From the NCBI GenBank assembly GCA_023419605.1, contig JAEZXR010000020.1:69565-133564 (forward strand): a stretch of DNA of 64,000 nt, given 5' to 3'. Positions 1 to 7,831 of the stretch are shown piece by piece. Position numbers and translations under genes: made by a program. The stretch is from Bacillota bacterium (GTDB taxonomy: Bacteria; Bacillota; Clostridia; Acetivibrionales; JAEZXR01). Each line of letters starts with the position of its first letter. The stretch's first letter is position 1. Below the pieces are notes generated by a model. The model was given only the letters and a program-made list of their open reading frames with translations, was not told the origin of the DNA and ran no database searches.

Positions 1-343
1 AAGCGGTATCGATAAAAATATCTTCGTTTTCTATAGCACAGGGACCCGCCATGACGACCAGTTCATCACCACCGATTTTTACGTTTCCTACCTCGATAAC
101 GGATGGATTTTTTCTTAGCTCACGGCCAGCCAGCTTATAAGGTCGCATAATAGGTACCAGGCTCTCCACACCGGGCATACTGGCAATAGAGTGACTGCTC
201 AAAAGTCTTTTGTCTCCGATGGCACCGATGACGGTTTTAATTTCACCATAAATGGGGTGAGTTTTAAAGCCTAACTCAACAAGCTTGCTTTCAACACTGT
301 CGATTTCCTCTCTGGTTGCATTTTGATTCATTACAATAATCAT
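1..343 (-). CDS. aroF: 3-deoxy-7-phosphoheptulonate (DAHP) synthase, 5' part only
   Basis: First enzyme of the shikimate pathway, condensing phosphoenolpyruvate with erythrose 4-phosphate. Only the N-terminal ~114 residues lie in the window; the gene runs off the left edge. The ATG at 341-343 sits behind a strong AAGGAGG. Residues 1-70 look like the ferredoxin-like N-terminal domain of AroA(F)-type DAHP synthases, and the catalytic domain opens with the VMAGPCAIEN signature near residues 97-106. Expression is probably controlled by the T-box leader directly upstream. The family call is confident; the 3' end cannot be judged. Confidence 0.9.
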   Translation of the reverse strand, partial: MIIVMNQNATREEIDSVESKLVELGFKTHPIYGEIKTVIGAIGDKRLLSSHSIASMPGVESLVPIMRPYKLAGRELRKNPSVIEVGNVKIGGDELVVMAGPCAIENEDIFIDTA

Positions 344-429
344 ATAAAAAACCTCCTTAAATTTTGTTCTTACTCAAAGTCCGGCCCCCTGGGATGATAA
401 TTAGTGGCCTATATCGCAGCCTTTTATAG

Positions 430-746
430 GCAAAATAAAAACTCCTCATCCCTGTGCAAGGGACGAGGAGTATATTCCACGCGGTACCACCCAAATTGGC
501 AAAAGCCCACTTCATATGTACGGGACGAATCATCCGATACACTCTTTCCAATAACGGTGAAAGTTCCGGTTTAGCCTACTGGAGGCGGTGTACGGAAAAG
601 TACAACAGCCAAGGATTCAGCCAACAGCTCTAAGGAGAACTTCCGTTATACCACTCTACCGGGCTTTCACCACCTCCGGCTCGCTGAGAAAGTTAATTAT
701 AACGTACTTTTCCTTTTCATAGCATTTATCGCTTAAATAAACTTTG
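430..746 (-). ncRNA. T-box riboswitch leader of aroF
   Basis: The minus strand carries the T-box core GGGTGGTACCGCG (about 480-493). It is followed by a terminator stem, ACTCCTCGTCCCTTG with CAGGGATGAGGAGT, and a T-rich tail at 430-470. Further upstream is a Stem I-like fold: CGTTATA and TATAACG pair around an AGCGAGCCGG...GGTGGTGAAAGCCCGG element. Beside it is the loop GGAAGTTCTCCTTAGAGC. By analogy with other T-boxes the specifier triplet is most likely TTC (Phe), which would suit DAHP synthase, but that assignment is inference. Uncharged tRNA would stabilise the antiterminator and switch aroF on. Confidence 0.88.
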
Positions 747-750
747 TTCT

Positions 751-779
751 ATTATATGCTGTAAGTCTGAAAGAGTCAA
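751..779 (-). promoter_or_regulatory. sigma-A promoter of the aroF T-box leader
   Basis: On the minus strand TTGACT (774-779) is followed by a 17-base spacer and TATAAT (751-756). This puts the start of transcription near 745, just ahead of the T-box Stem I. Confidence 0.8.
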
Positions 780-821
780 CAACGAATATTATTATAAATT
801 TGAGAAATTTTTCATATATTA

Positions 822-852
822 TTGCAAATAATTCTACTTCTTCTGATATAAT
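822..852 (+). promoter_or_regulatory. probable promoter of the M42 peptidase operon
   Basis: A perfect TATAAT at 847-852 lies about 140 bases before the first M42 gene, with TTGCAA 19 bases upstream as a weak -35. It is divergent from the aroF promoter. The spacer is longer than ideal, so the -35 is tentative. Confidence 0.45.
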
Positions 853-992
853 CTATATGTATACTCCGCACAGGGAATAAATAGACAGGGAAGCGGAATA
901 TTAAATGTGCTGCGGTTACAGGGAAATTAAGATAGAAAACCGGCCAAGCGCATAATAATGTAAGGAAAAAAGACGGACAAAGAGGTGACAAT

Positions 993-2042
993 ATGGATTT
1001 GGTGCAGAAACTTGGAATATTAACTTCGACCCCGGCGGTTTCCGGACGTGAGAGTGACTTTTCACAAACTCTTAAGGGGATGTTTGAAGAGTACTGCGAT
1101 AGCGTTGAAGTTGATAAATTCTACAATGTTATTGGTATCAAGAGGGGACAGGGCAGTAACAAAAAAAAGATTATGGTTACGGCGCATATGGATGAAATCG
1201 GATTCCTTGTGAACAGCATTGATGAAAATGGTTTTTTGAAATTAAGCAATGTTGGAGGAATCGATGCAAAAATCCTGCTTGCGCAGGAAGTCATCGTCCA
1301 TGGCAAAAAGGAACTGGTGGGAATTATCGGGGCAAAGCCTCCTCATTTGTTAAAACCGGAAGATGCGAAAAAAGCTGTGAAGCTGGACGATGTGGCTGTA
1401 GATATAGGCATGAACCGTGAGAAAGCCATGGAGTTCGTATCCATCGGGGATGTAGTAACTTTTAAGCCTTCACTAAAGGAAATGCAGGGCAATAAAATCA
1501 GTTCAAAATCTCTGGACGACAGAAGCGGTGTGCTGACACTGCTGGAAATTATGAAGGAACTGGACAAAGTGTATTTTGAGCACGATGTGGTTTTTGTGGC
1601 TACCGTACAGGAGGAACTGCATCTGGTAGGCGCTATGACTGCCTCTTATACGATACGGCCGGACGCAGCTGTTGTAATTGATGTGGGGCATGGTGATATG
1701 CCGGATGCATCAAAGGATGATACATATACACTGGGTAAGGGACCTGCCATCGGCATCGGTCCAAACCTCCATAAGAAGCTGACCCGTAAGATCATGGATG
1801 TAGCAAAGGATGAAAACATTGCATACCAGATCGATGTAGAACCGGGCAATACAGGTACCGAGGCCTGGGCTACACAGGTATCAAGAGAGGGTATACCTAC
1901 AGTCCTGCTTTCCATTCCACTACGGTACATGCATACAACCATTGAAACCCTGCATTTGAATGACATTAAAAACACTGCCAGACTGACGGCCCGGTATATC
2001 GCCGCAATCGGTGGAGAAATGGAGGAATTGCTGTGCTGTTAA
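993..2042 (+). CDS. M42 family metallo-aminopeptidase (copy 1 of 3)
   Basis: Cytosolic di-metal aminopeptidase of the glutamyl-aminopeptidase/FrvX/TET type, expected to trim short peptides. Metal-ligand motifs are visible: AHMDEIG (His65, Asp67), LDDRSG near residue 175, a QEEL pair near 209, and IDVGHGDMP. The family normally shows EEvGLRGA after the Glu pair, whereas this copy reads EELHLVGA, so it is the divergent member of the set. The length of 349 residues is normal. The start follows AGAGGTGACAAT. Its 3' end overlaps the next paralogue by 10 bases, so the three genes are translationally linked. Confidence 0.9.
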   Translation: MDLVQKLGILTSTPAVSGRESDFSQTLKGMFEEYCDSVEVDKFYNVIGIKRGQGSNKKKIMVTAHMDEIGFLVNSIDENGFLKLSNVGGIDAKILLAQEVIVHGKKELVGIIGAKPPHLLKPEDAKKAVKLDDVAVDIGMNREKAMEFVSIGDVVTFKPSLKEMQGNKISSKSLDDRSGVLTLLEIMKELDKVYFEHDVVFVATVQEELHLVGAMTASYTIRPDAAVVIDVGHGDMPDASKDDTYTLGKGPAIGIGPNLHKKLTRKIMDVAKDENIAYQIDVEPGNTGTEAWATQVSREGIPTVLLSIPLRYMHTTIETLHLNDIKNTARLTARYIAAIGGEMEELLCC

Positions 2043-3091
2043 AAACGTTAACGGAACTGAACGGCGTTACAGGAAATGAAGATGCGGTCAGAGAATTTAT
2101 TAAAGCAGAGGCTGCAAAACACGCAGATGATATAAAGGTGGATTCTATCGGTAATGTAATTGTCTATAAAAAAGGCACGAACTCCAGGTTTAAAGTTATG
2201 CTGTCAGCCCACATGGATGAAGTAGGATTTATGGTTACCGGGTATGGAGAGAGTGGAACTTTAAAATTCCGGAATGTAGGAGGTATTGACGAAAGAATTC
2301 TTCCAGGAAAAAGGGTGCTGGTAGGAGGGAAAAAAATTCCGGGCGTGATCGGCTGCAAACCTGTACATATGCAGGAAAGAGAAGAGAGAGCCAGCAACAT
2401 TAAAATGAAAAGCATGTACATCGACATCGGAGCAGAGAAGAAAGATGAAGCTGAAAAACTTGCTCCCTTAGGAGAATACATTGCTTTTGACAGCGACTAT
2501 GTTGAGTTCGGCGAAGACCGTGTAAAGGCAAAAGCATTGGATGACCGGGTCGGATGCTGTATTATGCTGGAGGCATTGAAGGAAACCTATTCCTTTGACC
2601 TGTACTGTTGCTTTACGGTGCAGGAGGAGATCGGCTTAAGGGGTTCGGAAGTTGCTGCCTACATTGTAGACCCCGATCTGGCATTTATCCTTGAAGGAAC
2701 CACGTGCTCCGATGTTCCAGGCGTGGAGAAGTATGATTATTCCACCATTATGGGGGATGGTGCTGCACTTACCATCATGGACAGAACCTGCTATACGGAT
2801 AAGAATCTGGTTGCTTTCCTATACGAGCTGGGTCAAAAAAGAAATATCAAGGTTCAGTTCAAGCAGACGACAACAGGCGGAAACGATGCCGGAAAAATTC
2901 AAAGAACCCGCGCAGGTGTAAAGGTAGCATCCATTTCCGTACCCTGCAGATACATCCACTCACCTGTTTCCGTTATGAGCCATAAGGATTTTGAGTGCTG
3001 CAGGGATCTGACATTGGCGGCTTTGGAAGAATTCAGCCGTGATCAGGGAATCATCGAGACTATTAAGGTTGGAGGTAAGGTAAATGTTTAA
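2033..3091 (+). CDS. M42 family metallo-aminopeptidase (copy 2 of 3)
   Basis: Second paralogue in the operon, 352 residues. It carries SAHMDEVG (His60, Asp62), LDDRVGC, QEEIGLRGSE, the LEGTT..DVPG element typical of M42 enzymes, and a C-terminal YIHSP that supplies a metal-binding His. Its motifs are closest to the canonical pattern. It overlaps copy 1 by 10 bases and copy 3 by 8 bases. Substrate preference cannot be read from sequence; different copies of M42 peptidases often differ in side-chain preference and can form mixed tetrahedral shells. Confidence 0.92.
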   Translation: MLLKTLTELNGVTGNEDAVREFIKAEAAKHADDIKVDSIGNVIVYKKGTNSRFKVMLSAHMDEVGFMVTGYGESGTLKFRNVGGIDERILPGKRVLVGGKKIPGVIGCKPVHMQEREERASNIKMKSMYIDIGAEKKDEAEKLAPLGEYIAFDSDYVEFGEDRVKAKALDDRVGCCIMLEALKETYSFDLYCCFTVQEEIGLRGSEVAAYIVDPDLAFILEGTTCSDVPGVEKYDYSTIMGDGAALTIMDRTCYTDKNLVAFLYELGQKRNIKVQFKQTTTGGNDAGKIQRTRAGVKVASISVPCRYIHSPVSVMSHKDFECCRDLTLAALEEFSRDQGIIETIKVGGKVNV

Positions 3092-4061
3092 TTTGATAAA
3101 GAAGTTAACGGGAACTTTTGGCGTGTCCGGAAGCGAAGAGAATATAAGGAATGTGATTGAGCAAGAGATTCAGGGAAAAGTGGATGAGATCCGGGTCGAT
3201 GCCATGGGAAATCTCATTGCAGTAAAAAAGGGCAGTGGTAAAAAAATCATGGTAGCAGCGCATATGGATGAAATCGGTATAATGGCTACCTATATTGATG
3301 ACAAGGGTTTTATACGTTTCTCAGGAATTGGTTGGGTTTCTCCTCATTATGCTCTTTCCCAGAGGGTAATGTTCCAGAATGGGACCATTGGAGTAGTGTT
3401 CTACGAAGAAAAGATCGAAGATATGAAAAACCTGAAGCTGGCTAATATGTACATTGATATTGGGGCCACCAGCAAGGAAGAGGCAGAGAAGAAAATCCGA
3501 ATCGGAGATACAGCCTGCTTTATAGGAGAGGCAATACTTCAGGGCGATCTGCTGACTTCAAAAGCGTTGGATGACAGGAGTGGTTGTGCTGTTCTTATTA
3601 AAACCATCCAGAATATGCCTGAAACCGATAATGAAATTTACTTTGTATTTACAGTACAGGAGGAATTGGGGTTAAGAGGAGCCAAGACAGCGGCTTTTCA
3701 GCTGATGCCTGACTTCGCTATAGCCATTGATGTTACGGATATTGGAGATACTCCCGAATGCCATCCCATGGAGGTGAAGCTGGGAAAAGGTCCTGCAATC
3801 AAGATTAAAGACAGCTCCCTCATTTGCCACAGGGACATCGTAAAATTATTGGAATCTTCGGCGAAGAAGCTGAATATCCCTTATCAGTTTGAAATCCTTG
3901 CTTCCGGCGGTACCGATGCAGGAGCCATCCATTTGACAGGGGGCGGAGTGCCCAGCGGCGCAATCTCCATTCCGTGCAGATATATCCACAGCGTTTCCGA
4001 GTCAGCAAGTCTCAGCGATTTGGAGAACTGCGTAAAGCTTTTAACACAAAGTGTTCTTTAG
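3084..4061 (+). CDS. M42 family metallo-aminopeptidase (copy 3 of 3)
   Basis: Third paralogue, 325 residues, slightly shorter than the other two. It shows AAHMDEIG (His60), LDDRSGC, QEELGLRGAK, IDVTDIGDTP and the terminal YIHSVSES, so all expected metal ligands are present. The start lies inside copy 2 behind GGAGGTAAGGTAA. It ends 15 bases before a small membrane protein gene that is probably co-transcribed. Confidence 0.92.
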   Translation: MFNLIKKLTGTFGVSGSEENIRNVIEQEIQGKVDEIRVDAMGNLIAVKKGSGKKIMVAAHMDEIGIMATYIDDKGFIRFSGIGWVSPHYALSQRVMFQNGTIGVVFYEEKIEDMKNLKLANMYIDIGATSKEEAEKKIRIGDTACFIGEAILQGDLLTSKALDDRSGCAVLIKTIQNMPETDNEIYFVFTVQEELGLRGAKTAAFQLMPDFAIAIDVTDIGDTPECHPMEVKLGKGPAIKIKDSSLICHRDIVKLLESSAKKLNIPYQFEILASGGTDAGAIHLTGGGVPSGAISIPCRYIHSVSESASLSDLENCVKLLTQSVL

Positions 4062-4076
4062 ACAGGAGGATAATCC

Positions 4077-4370
4077 ATGGGCAGATTTGCAATTGCTATA
4101 GCAATTATTTTTCTTGGAATAGGGCTCATTACTTATGTTCTGGGCAGAGTATTCCGAAAAACTGCATTTGTAAAGTACATTCCGGCTTTATTGCTGCTGC
4201 TTTTGGGGGGATATTTTATTTATAAGGCACAAACGGTACGGAACGGCTTTGAAGACCTGGCAAATTTTCTGCTGGCAATTCTACTTTTTGCTGGTGCTGT
4301 TGCCGGGGTCGTAACCGGGCTGCTCATGGACTCTATTCGAGCAGGTAAAAAAGGAAAGGGTAACATGTAG
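4077..4370 (+). CDS. small membrane protein of unknown function
   Basis: 97 residues with about three hydrophobic segments (1-22, 29-46 and 60-83) and a lysine/glycine-rich C-terminal tail. A clear ribosome site (GACAGGAGGATAATCC) precedes the ATG. It lies 15 bases after the third M42 gene and is probably the last gene of that operon. I do not recognise the family; it resembles the many short YesK/YrhC-type membrane proteins of Firmicutes only in layout. Confidence 0.7.
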   Translation: MGRFAIAIAIIFLGIGLITYVLGRVFRKTAFVKYIPALLLLLLGGYFIYKAQTVRNGFEDLANFLLAILLFAGAVAGVVTGLLMDSIRAGKKGKGNM

Positions 4371-4677
4371 AGTCAGTGAAAATATAACTTCATCTATCAT
4401 TTTGCGATACCCTTCATTGAAACAATGGCGGGCCCGCAAAAAAGATGAAATACTATTTTCACTTTCCCTTAAAAAGTCTCATGCCGATAAAGAGGATGGG
4501 GAGAATTAAAATTTCTTACCTATCCTTTTTTTTATAGGGTGTACTTCGAACCTTATATATAAAACCGCTTGGAAAATCATCCAGAGGATGGAAGCGCTTT
4601 TCAAGGGAAAAGCAGCAGGTTCAAGTAAAAATTACACCAATGAAATTCATTGACAACAAAAGGAGGCAAAGGGAAAG
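4371..4677 (+). other. intergenic region with a probable terminator
   Basis: No gene is seen. An imperfect stem with GGATGGGGAGAA opposite TTCTTACCTATCC, followed by eight T (4527-4534), is a plausible terminator of the M42 operon. A GCGGGCCCGC palindrome lies near 4430. No clear promoter for the following gene was found. Confidence 0.4.
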
Positions 4678-5778
4678 ATGAACAGAGGAATAAGTATACA
4701 TAAAAACAGGATACTATGGACGCTAGTCCTGTTTTTTGCCATCGTTTCAAGCTTGATAGTACCGGTGAGCCCAGTCAGGGTTCGGGCAGAGGGGCCTATG
4801 CGGTTGGATGTTCCTTTCTTCCGCCAGATTTGGGAGCCCTGGGGTAAGCAGAATCTGGGGTTCAGTAATGATGTGATAGAAAACAGCGGGTGTGCTCTTA
4901 CGTCGCTGGCTATGGTGTTTAAATACTATGGAGTGGATACGGACCCCGGACGGTTAAATGACTGGCTGAAGGAAAACAACGGATATATGGGAACCAGCAG
5001 CATCATTTGGTCCAAAGCAGTTGAACTTAGTGGAGGAAATATAAAGTACCTGGGAATGGAAAACTACCAGGGAACTGCGGATATAGAAAAGATCAATTGG
5101 ATGCTGGACAGTGGGTGCCCTGTCATAGCCAGAATGGACTATAAAGGAACGAATCACTATGTTGTTATAAGCGGGCGTTCGGATTTTACATACTACATCA
5201 ATGATCCATGGTATGAAAACCCTGCCCGTACCATTAACGAAAGCTATGAGCCCTATAATTACCCCGCAGCCTCCATAAAAGGTATTGTATTACTTACTTC
5301 GGATAATCCAAGACCTCCGCGGGTTCCGGTAACCCGTGTAGAATCTATTTTCAAGGAAGGGTCCTATGCCCTGGTGCATCCCATGAAAAATCCTGAGATC
5401 CTGCTGCAGATCGGTAATGCCTATATGACTGTCAATGGAGCGAAAAAGGAAATAGATCCCGGCAGAGGCACCAAGCCCATTTTGTATAAGGATCGGACAC
5501 TGCTTCCCATTCGTGCAGTAATGGAGGAAATGGGAGGGAAACTTACCTGGGACGATAAGAACCAGAAGGTTACCATAGAGGTTCAGGGAAGAACTGTGGA
5601 ACTTTGGATCGGTAAAAGAACTGCTTTTGTAAACGGATGGGAGTTTGTGCTGGATGCAGAGCCTCAGATGATCAATGACAGAACCATGATCCCCTTACGC
5701 TTCATTACGGAAAAACTGGGATGTAAGATTGAATGGGACGAAGCGACCAGCAAGATTACTATTGCGGGAAACAAGTAA
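4678..5778 (+). CDS. secreted C39-like cysteine peptidase with copper amine oxidase N-terminal-type domain
   Basis: 366 residues. A signal peptide covers about 1-38. A papain-like C39_2 domain spans about 40-205: Cys72 in NSGCALTSL, His160 in TNHYVVISG and Asp176 in INDPW form a plausible catalytic set. Residues 240-363 form a copper amine oxidase N1-type domain with two repeats (RTLLPIRAV and RTMIPLRFI), usually a cell-wall-associated stalk with no oxidase activity. The start follows AAAGGAGGCAAAGGGAAAG. It is likely an extracellular peptidase or peptide-binding protein. It ends in a strong terminator shared with the SASP gene. Confidence 0.85.
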   Translation: MNRGISIHKNRILWTLVLFFAIVSSLIVPVSPVRVRAEGPMRLDVPFFRQIWEPWGKQNLGFSNDVIENSGCALTSLAMVFKYYGVDTDPGRLNDWLKENNGYMGTSSIIWSKAVELSGGNIKYLGMENYQGTADIEKINWMLDSGCPVIARMDYKGTNHYVVISGRSDFTYYINDPWYENPARTINESYEPYNYPAASIKGIVLLTSDNPRPPRVPVTRVESIFKEGSYALVHPMKNPEILLQIGNAYMTVNGAKKEIDPGRGTKPILYKDRTLLPIRAVMEEMGGKLTWDDKNQKVTIEVQGRTVELWIGKRTAFVNGWEFVLDAEPQMINDRTMIPLRFITEKLGCKIEWDEATSKITIAGNK

Positions 5779-5807
5779 CACGCCAATAGTAAAACTTTTA
5801 CAGTGTA

Positions 5808-5847
5808 AAAAAGAGGGTTTCGATTTGTTAATCGAAACCCTCTTTTT
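5808..5847. terminator. bidirectional terminator
   Basis: AAAAAGAGGGTTTCGAT and its exact reverse complement are separated by six bases. The A/T runs on both sides serve the C39-like gene on the plus strand and the SASP gene on the minus strand. Confidence 0.9.
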
Positions 5848-5848
5848 C

Positions 5849-6034
5849 TTACTTATTGAAGTACTGCTTACCAGTATGCTGTTCGAAAACCTTCTGAGTG
5901 ATTCTTCCGCCTACTGAACCGGCCTGTCTTGAAGTTAAGTCACCGTTGTAACCCTGTTTGAGGTTAACGCCAACTTCCTTAGCAACTTCATACTTCATCT
6001 GTTCGAATGAGGTTTTGCTTCTGCTATTTGCCAT
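5849..6034 (-). CDS. alpha/beta-type small acid-soluble spore protein
   Basis: A DNA-coating protein of dormant spores, about 61 residues from the ATG at 6034 (MANSRSK). A GTG four codons upstream is possible, but it overlaps the GGTGA ribosome site. Two family signatures are present: FEQMKYEVAKEVGVNL, which includes the germination-protease cleavage region, and the DNA-binding core LTSRQAGSVGGRITQKVFE. On the minus strand GTATA (6099-6103), a 17-base spacer and CAAAATA (6075-6081) resemble a forespore sigma-G promoter; this is inference. Confidence 0.93.
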   Translation of the reverse strand: MANSRSKTSFEQMKYEVAKEVGVNLKQGYNGDLTSRQAGSVGGRITQKVFEQHTGKQYFNK

Positions 6035-6046
6035 GTCTTTCACCAC

Positions 6047-6360
6047 ACTTTTTGTTTGGATTTTACTACACTCTTATTTTGGAATATTTGTGAATAAATA
6101 TACTGGAAATAAAAAGCATCTGTACTTCTAAAAGAATAGAGAGATCAACTTGTTTCAGACAGTTCTTCCATATATTAATTTGTAATATTTTGTCCGATGC
6201 CGTATCATATAGGAGGGTGTGAAAAAAATAGGGGTTATTTTCATGGGCTGCTCGTGGAGAGGTCTGTGCCCGGTACAGGATAATCTATAGAACACCTTTT
6301 TCGCAGCCACGTATAAATGATTTAGAGATAGATAAAAAACCCACTAAGCGAGGTTGAAAA
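6047..6360 (+). other. intergenic region between SASP and the YdjM-like gene
   Basis: No protein gene is seen. At about 6246-6318 a GGCTGC/GCAGCC inverted pair encloses a GC-richer stretch, with GTGGAGAGG opposite CCACG, suggesting a structured leader for the next gene. I do not recognise a known riboswitch. Confidence 0.35.
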
Positions 6361-7221
6361 ATGGAAGGCAAGACACATATATTATCAGCATTGGCGGTTC
6401 ACAGTGCCGTAAGCACTTTGATATATAATACTCCTGTTATCGATGTACATAACCTGGCGGGTACATCAATAACCAATTTTATAGCAGTAGGAGCTGTAGT
6501 AGCCGGAGCAGTGGCGCCGGACCTGGATATACCGAATTCCTACGCCAGCAGTAAAATGACGTTAATCAATATAAAGATTGTAAAAGCTATCATGAACCTG
6601 GCACTGATTCTGGCAGCCGTATTGATCCTGCTTAATGCCCGCAATCAATATGTTCTGTACGGCGGATTGGGCTTGATTCTTTTTACGCTTATAACTTATT
6701 CCAGTCTGTCCCGCAAGATATTATCAATAGCACGTACTGTGATACAGTACGGGTTTGTAGCTGTTTTGGCCTATATGTTTTTTAGAACAGGGCAGATTCC
6801 CTACATTTGTTTTTCTATCGTGCTGCTACTGTATGTCAGTTCAAAACACAGGGGCTTATCCCATACCGTGGTACTAAGCCTGGCTGCCGCCTGTACTATC
6901 TATTACAGCCTGATGTACTGGGGCAAGGATGCCTTTGCGTTTACTACAGCAGGCTACTTTTTATTGGGAGCCTTCACCCATATATATTTTAATGACTTTC
7001 TGACCAATCGGGGAGTTCCAAATCCCCTTTATCCATTGTTGGTACCTGTAAAACTGGTAGCGCTGGCAGTGAAGAAGGGAAAGATCAATTCACATGTGAT
7101 AAAGGAAAGTTTTAAAATCGATAAAATAAGGTTTCTGGTTACCTTTGAAACGGGTGGTTTTATTGAGCTGGTTATTTCTTTCATTAGTATAGTTATAATA
7201 ATAGTGTGTTTAGTGATATAG
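6361..7221 (+). CDS. YdjM-like membrane-bound metal-dependent hydrolase family protein
   Basis: 286 residues, polytopic membrane protein with about seven hydrophobic segments. It has the hallmark motifs of the YdjM/DUF457 family: an N-terminal KTHILSALAVH, a GAVAPDLDIPN acidic motif near residues 45-60, and HRGLSHTVV near 160-168. These are the presumed metal ligands. The family is annotated as inner-membrane metal-dependent hydrolases but physiological substrates are unknown. The start is the only Met before the motif. DHFR follows after 24 bases, so co-transcription is likely. Confidence 0.82.
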   Translation: MEGKTHILSALAVHSAVSTLIYNTPVIDVHNLAGTSITNFIAVGAVVAGAVAPDLDIPNSYASSKMTLINIKIVKAIMNLALILAAVLILLNARNQYVLYGGLGLILFTLITYSSLSRKILSIARTVIQYGFVAVLAYMFFRTGQIPYICFSIVLLLYVSSKHRGLSHTVVLSLAAACTIYYSLMYWGKDAFAFTTAGYFLLGAFTHIYFNDFLTNRGVPNPLYPLLVPVKLVALAVKKGKINSHVIKESFKIDKIRFLVTFETGGFIELVISFISIVIIIVCLVI

Positions 7222-7245
7222 GGACAGTGGAAAGGAGGAAAGATA

Positions 7246-7731
7246 TTGAAGATATCGCTGATTGTCGCCATGGGCAGGAACAGGGTTATAGGAAAAGAGG
7301 GAGGAATGCCATGGCATCTTCCGGCAGAATTGGCCTATTTTAAGAGGATTACCATAGGGCATCCTATTGTTATGGGAAGGAAAACTTTTGAAGCTATCGG
7401 AAAAGCTCTTCCGGGAAGAAGAAATATCATTTTAACCCGGCAAAAAGGCTACACTGCTGAAAATTGTGATGTGGTTCATTCGGCAGAAGCTGTATTTGCC
7501 CTTCTAAAGGATTATCCAGGGGAAGTGTTTGTCATCGGGGGAGAATACATTTTCCGGCAATTTGTGGATTGTTGGGACAAGTTATATCTTACCGTTATTC
7601 ACCACGAGTTTGAGGGAGACCGCATTTTCCCAGAAGTGAATGAGAAAAACTGGAAGAAAGCTTTTGAAGAAAACCATGAAAAGGATGAACTGAATTCCTA
7701 TAGTTTTACTTGCTATGTTTATGAAAAATAG
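7246..7731 (+). CDS. folA: dihydrofolate reductase
   Basis: Reduces dihydrofolate to tetrahydrofolate with NADPH. 161 residues, normal length. Motifs: an N-terminal ISLIVAMGRNRVIG, GMPWHLPAEL (active-site Trp and acidic Glu), MGRKTFEAIG, and FVIGGEYIFRQF with the NADPH-binding GG. Translation starts at TTG behind a near-perfect AAAGGAGGAAAGATA. It follows the YdjM-like gene closely, and a 100-base gap separates it from PFOR. Confidence 0.95.
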   Translation: MKISLIVAMGRNRVIGKEGGMPWHLPAELAYFKRITIGHPIVMGRKTFEAIGKALPGRRNIILTRQKGYTAENCDVVHSAEAVFALLKDYPGEVFVIGGEYIFRQFVDCWDKLYLTVIHHEFEGDRIFPEVNEKNWKKAFEENHEKDELNSYSFTCYVYEK

Positions 7732-7831
7732 GTATATCCAGGCCATAATTGAAAATACTATCCAAATGGAAGTGAAAATATTGATAAGCAAATATTGGTA
7801 ATCGATAATTCCATTTAAAGGAGAGTGTTTT

